Part shown: positions 6,187 through 7,374 of the stretch, one piece after another
Layout of the letters: every line of letters starts with the position of its first letter
How positions within the stretch are numbered: position 1 is the first letter of the stretch
Source: JAAYEB01 sp035306725
GTDB lineage: Bacteria; Fibrobacterota; Chitinivibrionia; Chitinivibrionales; Chitinispirillaceae
Assembly: GCA_035306725.1 (NCBI GenBank)
Contig: DATGNN010000107.1
Span: 1 to 7,374, forward strand
Length of the DNA stretch: 7,374 nt
Reading direction: 5' to 3'
Notes under the pieces: model-generated
The model's input: only the letters and a program-made list of their open reading frames with translations
Told to the model about the DNA's origin: nothing
Database searches by the model: none
Made by a program: the position numbers and the translations under genes

Positions 6187-6726
6187 GTGAGTGAAAGGAT
6201 TCTGAGAAGTACAGATTATTTTGGTGCTATAGTTTCAGCTGCGACTCTTGCTCCTCCTGGTGTCGAAGTTGTTACCGATTTACGTTGCAGGCGACGTCCG
6301 CAAAGACGTCGATGTCATGGATTAATCAGGTTGCGATTACAGGAAAAACCTGCAGAGTTGATCTGGTGGTGTCCGCAATGTGGTGATAATGGAATAATTC
6401 GAAACTGGAAAGGCATTCCATGGACGCTTGTTCATACCAGAGCTGATGATACCAGTAATTGTGATGAGTATTGTGAAATCCTTCTTTCAAAAAAAGAATA
6501 TGCTCTTTTAACAGAAATATCAATACTTGTATCAGGAGCCATAAAAGTTGTAGAGGATGCAAGAGTGAAAGATGATGCTTATGTCATTGTTGGTTCTGTA
6601 GATGATATTGATGATTTGATGGGTTATATCGCATTTGAAGCTAATCATGAACAAAAACCTCGTAGAAGACTTGCTTTAAACCGGTTGTTTGATAAATTCT
6701 CGGATACCATTGAGGGAAAATGGTAA
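6187..6726 (+). CDS. Zinc-ribbon-like protein of unknown function
   Basis: The 179-residue product begins with GTG at 6187; the upstream frame is closed by a TGA at 6142-6144 and has no ATG, so GTG is the likely start, with only a weak ribosome-binding site. The N-terminal half holds four cysteines in a zinc-ribbon-like arrangement: C34, C43, then C62-P-Q-C65 in WWCPQCGDNG, followed by NWKGIPW. A basic run (RCRRRPQRRRC, 33-43) could bind nucleic acid. The C-terminal half is predicted alpha/beta with an acidic segment (VGSVDDIDDLMGYIAFEANH, about 135-154) and a basic tail. The pattern of W-CP-CGD-G-I--W-G--W with a later GY-AFEANH resembles a widespread bacterial family that I remember only as hypothetical proteins. 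Function is not known to me. It precedes the HD-GYP gene, but that gene has its own promoter. Confidence 0.75.
   Translation: MSERILRSTDYFGAIVSAATLAPPGVEVVTDLRCRRRPQRRRCHGLIRLRLQEKPAELIWWCPQCGDNGIIRNWKGIPWTLVHTRADDTSNCDEYCEILLSKKEYALLTEISILVSGAIKVVEDARVKDDAYVIVGSVDDIDDLMGYIAFEANHEQKPRRRLALNRLFDKFSDTIEGKW
6292..6311 (+). repeat. GC-rich inverted repeat inside the zinc-ribbon gene
   Basis: CGACGTC (6292-6298) and GACGTCG (6305-6311) form a perfect 7-bp stem with a 6-nt loop, within codons for the arginine-rich segment. Its GC content stands out from the AT-rich surroundings. It may simply result from repeated CGA/CGT arginine codons. Confidence 0.5.
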
Positions 6727-6738
6727 TGAATCTGCCTC

Positions 6739-6768
6739 TTGATAGTTAGACCACTTTTCTGCTATAAT
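6739..6768 (+). promoter_or_regulatory. Strong sigma70-type promoter for the HD-GYP gene
   Basis: TTGATA (6739-6744) differs from the -35 consensus at one base, and TATAAT (6763-6768) is a perfect -10, with 18-nt spacing. A TG two bases before the -10 (6760-6761) adds an extended -10 element. Transcription would start near 6775, giving a leader of about 140 nt. An imperfect inverted repeat, ATTAAAC with GTTTTAAT, overlaps the predicted start site (about 6768-6785) and could be an operator. Confidence 0.7.
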
Positions 6769-6774
6769 TAAACA

Positions 6775-6916
6775 ATGGTTTTAATTGGAATCAGATTCAG
6801 GTAAATAGATGGAATCTGTTACCAGAAACTCTTTGAGCTGCCATGAGTTAAATGCAGAATAAGGAGATGTGTAGATTAATTACAACAGATGCCACGCACA
6901 GAGGTGATAGAAGAGT
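6775..6916 (+). other. Long 5' leader of the HD-GYP gene
   Basis: About 140 nt lie between the predicted transcription start and the ATG. The leader contains an inverted repeat CAGATTC (6792-6798) with GAATCTG (6812-6818), competing with GGTAA (6800-6804) and TTACC (6819-6823). It also has a 17-codon frame (6809-6862), and a good AAGGAG (6861-6866) that is placed directly against an ATG at 6867 instead of at normal spacing. Near its end is CACGCACAG (6893-6901), which resembles the first conserved strand of the GEMM-I c-di-GMP riboswitch, but the rest of that motif is not seen. Whether this leader regulates anything is inference. Confidence 0.4.
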
Positions 6917-7374
6917 ATGTCAGAGTTTTTCGAAAAAATACCACTACAGCAGTTACGACCCGGTATGTACGTGAATGATGTATTTAATGAGACTGGTATT
7001 TTTCTCTTTACTGTAAAAAACAAGATTACAGGTTATCATCAGATAGAGTCTTTGAGACGTCAGGGGGTTGGTTTTTGTTCAATAATACGCGAAAACCATA
7101 CTGGCAGAATAGAACAGGTCGTTTCTGCATCCAATGGATGGTTGAATTCTCAACAGCACCAAAATCTGAAAAAAGTTAATCTGAACCGCAAAAAAATTAT
7201 TAAAACTGTGAAAGAGTTTATGGCATCTGTTAAAACCGGCAGATTCTTTTCTTATGGTACACTTTCTTTAACTATTGAAAACTTAATCGAGCAGGTATTG
7301 GATAGTACAGATTCTTATTTGGGATTATGTCAGATAAAATCGTACAACGATGAACTTTATACGCATTCAGTTAA
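6917..7374 (+). CDS. DUF3391/HD-GYP domain protein, putative c-di-GMP phosphodiesterase (partial)
   Basis: The frame is open from the ATG at 6917 to the right edge, giving 152 codons and two further bases. A TAG at 6908-6910 closes the frame upstream, so this is the first possible start; GAGGTG and AGAAGAG precede it. KIPLQQLRPGMYV (about 7-19) is the characteristic opening of DUF3391, the N-terminal domain found before HD-GYP phosphodiesterases. A linker of helical character follows (about 75-130). LGLCQIKSYNDELYTHSV (about 135-152) matches the beginning of the HD-GYP domain, where L-x-x-x-K-x-x-D-x-Y-T-x-x-H-S-V-N is typical. The HD pair and the GYP motif lie beyond the window, so catalytic competence cannot be judged. 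Such proteins hydrolyse cyclic di-GMP and influence motility and surface attachment. It is transcribed from its own strong promoter. Confidence 0.85.
   Translation, partial: MSEFFEKIPLQQLRPGMYVNDVFNETGIFLFTVKNKITGYHQIESLRRQGVGFCSIIRENHTGRIEQVVSASNGWLNSQQHQNLKKVNLNRKKIIKTVKEFMASVKTGRFFSYGTLSLTIENLIEQVLDSTDSYLGLCQIKSYNDELYTHSV

Noticed and set aside
6893..6916. Complete GEMM-I c-di-GMP riboswitch
   Set aside because: Only CACGCACAG matches; the following GGCAAACC-like strand and the later GACGCAAAGCC-like strand are not present before the start codon.
6889..6978. Plus-strand frame of 29 codons overlapping the HD-GYP start
   Set aside because: It is in a different frame from the DUF3391 coding sequence, which has clear family motifs, and has no properly spaced Shine-Dalgarno.

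Overview
The window is AT-rich bacterial DNA, roughly 35-40% GC by eye, with ordinary bacterial gene density. The genes are a membrane sensor related to histidine kinases, WrbA, a GH20 hexosaminidase, a YhcH-type cupin, a Nudix hydrolase, a zinc-ribbon protein of unknown function and the start of an HD-GYP protein. Two-component and c-di-GMP type genes fit a free-living or host-associated, probably Gram-negative bacterium. I cannot name a phylum from the sequence. No tRNA, rRNA, CRISPR array, transposase or phage gene was seen.

Layout. Positions 1-2302 are read on the minus strand: a partial sensor-kinase-like gene (1-1274, running off the left edge) lies downstream of wrbA (1694-2302). A divergent 429-base spacer follows, containing a 14-bp inverted repeat built on a heptamer direct repeat. 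From 2732 everything is on the plus strand: GH20 hexosaminidase (2732-4579), YhcH/YjgK/YiaL protein (4814-5263), Nudix hydrolase (5377-5781), a 405-base spacer with no convincing gene, the zinc-ribbon protein (6187-6726), then a near-consensus sigma70-type promoter, a leader of about 140 nt and the first 152 codons of a DUF3391/HD-GYP gene (from 6917, running off the right edge).

How the genes relate. The hexosaminidase and the YhcH protein form a plausible amino-sugar salvage pair: release of terminal N-acetylhexosamine inside the cell, then sugar handling of the EbgC/YhcH kind. They are separated by 234 bases with a palindrome just before yhcH, so they may be separately controlled. A second, longer palindrome lies between yhcH and the Nudix gene. 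The other genes look functionally independent.

Most notable points: the sensor protein keeps the outline of a GHKL ATPase but appears to have lost the key glycines and a normal H-box, so it may be a pseudokinase; its gene also carries an A10 run in the coding strand at the junction between the membrane and cytoplasmic parts. A plus-strand intrinsic terminator lies between the two minus-strand genes with no recognised gene to terminate, just after a small hydrophobic ORF. The zinc-ribbon protein belongs to a family with no function that I know of. I do not see a clear multi-gene novel system.
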